A stretch of 64,000 nt of DNA. Origin: Alisma plantago-aquatica. Its lineage: Eukaryota; Streptophyta; Magnoliopsida; Alismatales; Alismataceae. Shown here piece after piece: positions 62,959-64,000 of the stretch. The stretch is taken from contig OY856411.1 in assembly GCA_963693085.1 (NCBI GenBank), positions 111,835,267-111,899,266 of the forward strand, written 5' to 3'. The stretch's first letter is position 1. The number at the start of each line of letters is the position of its first letter. Below the pieces are notes generated by a model that worked only from the letters and a program-made list of their open reading frames with translations, did no database searches and was not told the origin of the DNA. Made by a program: the position numbers and the translations under genes.

Positions 62959-64000
62959 CACTAGAAAAGGTGGAAGAATCTTTTTAAGAGAGAGAAAATC
63001 AAAAATTAATTTCAAAAGAAAATTTATTTTTTCATAAGTTTCATTCTATAATGTATTTTTTTAGAAATAATAAGTATGAAACTTTTTATGAAAAATACTT
63101 TCCAACAGTACTGATATGAACATAGTTTGGAAAAAAATTAGAGAAGAATAAAAAAATGAAGGCACGGTAAAATATGGTTACTTTACCCCAAAATATTAGA
63201 TATCTTATATGAAATTCTTTCTAAAGCATAATATAGTGTTCCAACATTCAGATATAGTACCCTAAAATATGTATATTGTACCTAATAATAAAAGGTGTGC
63301 ACCCCCAAAATGCGAAGTATATACCCTCTTATTTATCTACCAGAGTCAATATTAATGATTTTAATATGGTACGCATGCTTAGTTCTCTCCCCTCTCTTAC
63401 TTCCCCAATATTGTACAATAAAAATCCATACAATAAAAAAAGAGGAGACAAGTAACAAGAGGAAAAAAAATATAAATTAATATCATACTAAAAAATGTTC
63501 GTAAAGTATGTAAGAATTACACATTAGTATTGTATTTAAAATATTCATACAATATGAGTGAAGAGAAAAATATGTATCTCTTATATTATTATTTTTCTAA
63601 AACGTGTCAATATTAGTTTTTTTTTAATATTTTTAAGGAATCTAAGAATTTTTATTTGGGAAATAAATTCAGCAAAAGTTATAATTTATAAGCAATATAT
63701 TTTTCTTTTTATTCATATTTATTGGTTGTATTTTTTAGAAGATATAGTGGAATTAATGAGAGGGATTCTCCACTTCCTCTACATAAATTGTACTTCCTTC
63801 TTCTTTTTCTTTATTTTTGTTCTTTCCTCATAACCACTCCTATTAACATATTAGAAAGTGGAGTTTACCCAGCAAACAATAACTCCCAATGGGGGATGAG
63901 AATAGATGTGTAGTTTAACTTCCCCAATACTCATCTTCATCCCTCAAATTACGTATGAGAGACAGATTCTTAGGTCCTGTTTGGATGGGACATTCCTGAG
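62955..64000. other. AT-rich stretch without recognised genes
   Basis: Very AT-rich sequence with short open frames of no recognisable content. At the right edge TTAGGTCCTGTTTGGATGGG (63970-63989) resembles the start of a TIR of hAT- or Harbinger-type MITEs, preceded by a possible TTA target site. Confidence 0.5.

Noticed and set aside
63970..64000. MITE start TTA|GGTCCTGTTTGG
   Set aside because: Only one end is in the window, so not called as an element.

Overview
This is plant nuclear intergenic DNA, almost certainly angiosperm. It holds plant-type Ty3/gypsy and Ty1/copia (Sirevirus) retrotransposons, an L1-type LINE, Helitrons, a Cassandra TRIM carrying 5S-rRNA-derived LTRs, a tRNA-iMet-primed endogenous caulimovirid and long (AT)n microsatellites. 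No intact host gene was found. The only host-gene traces are short pieces of an LRR receptor kinase and an FCS-like zinc finger (FLZ) gene near 35 kb; their third codon positions are G/C-rich, a weak hint of a monocot-type genome.

Layout. 1-1651: 3' part of an LTR that cuts into a gypsy pol gene. 1652-8616: minus-strand gypsy element (truncated RT, PR, gag, PBS and a ~4.0-kb LTR). 8617-10537: microsatellites with short repeats anchored in them. 10538-26154: a cluster of non-autonomous Helitrons, including two large copies of one family (15108-19753 plus strand, 20722-26154 minus strand) that form a 4.6-5.4-kb inverted repeat and share the same internal SINE. 26184-34635: minus-strand Sirevirus A (LTRs of ~1.42 kb, TSD TATAT). 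34636-38711: microsatellite, gene fragments, a TTGTAAT-rich array and an SSR-anchored repeat end. 38712-62954: an endogenous caulimovirid remnant lying between two long (AT)n tracts and split by two later insertions: Sirevirus B (39784-57168, with env-like ORF), whose own 5' LTR is split by a 5'-inverted LINE (40598-46907), and a Cassandra TRIM (61149-61918, TSD CCTAT). 62955-64000: AT-rich sequence without recognisable genes.

The insertion order can be read directly: LINE into Sirevirus B LTR, Sirevirus B into caulimovirid, Cassandra into caulimovirid, Helitron H1 into an older Helitron, SINE into the ancestor of H1 and H2, and an unclassified LTR element into the gypsy pol gene.

The most unusual signals are: (1) clusters of palindromic TCGACCGA/ACCGATCGGT motifs in the non-coding parts (LTR, gag-pol spacer, pol-env spacer) of three separate LTR elements; (2) two short repeat families with perfect 16-18-bp palindromes at their ends that sit only in (AT)n tracts; (3) the caulimovirid remnant bounded by (AT)n on both sides and retaining promoter, poly(A) signal and primer site; (4) the LINE with an internal inversion of the twin-priming type. 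All coding regions are damaged by stops or frameshifts. All domain calls were made by eye without database searches.
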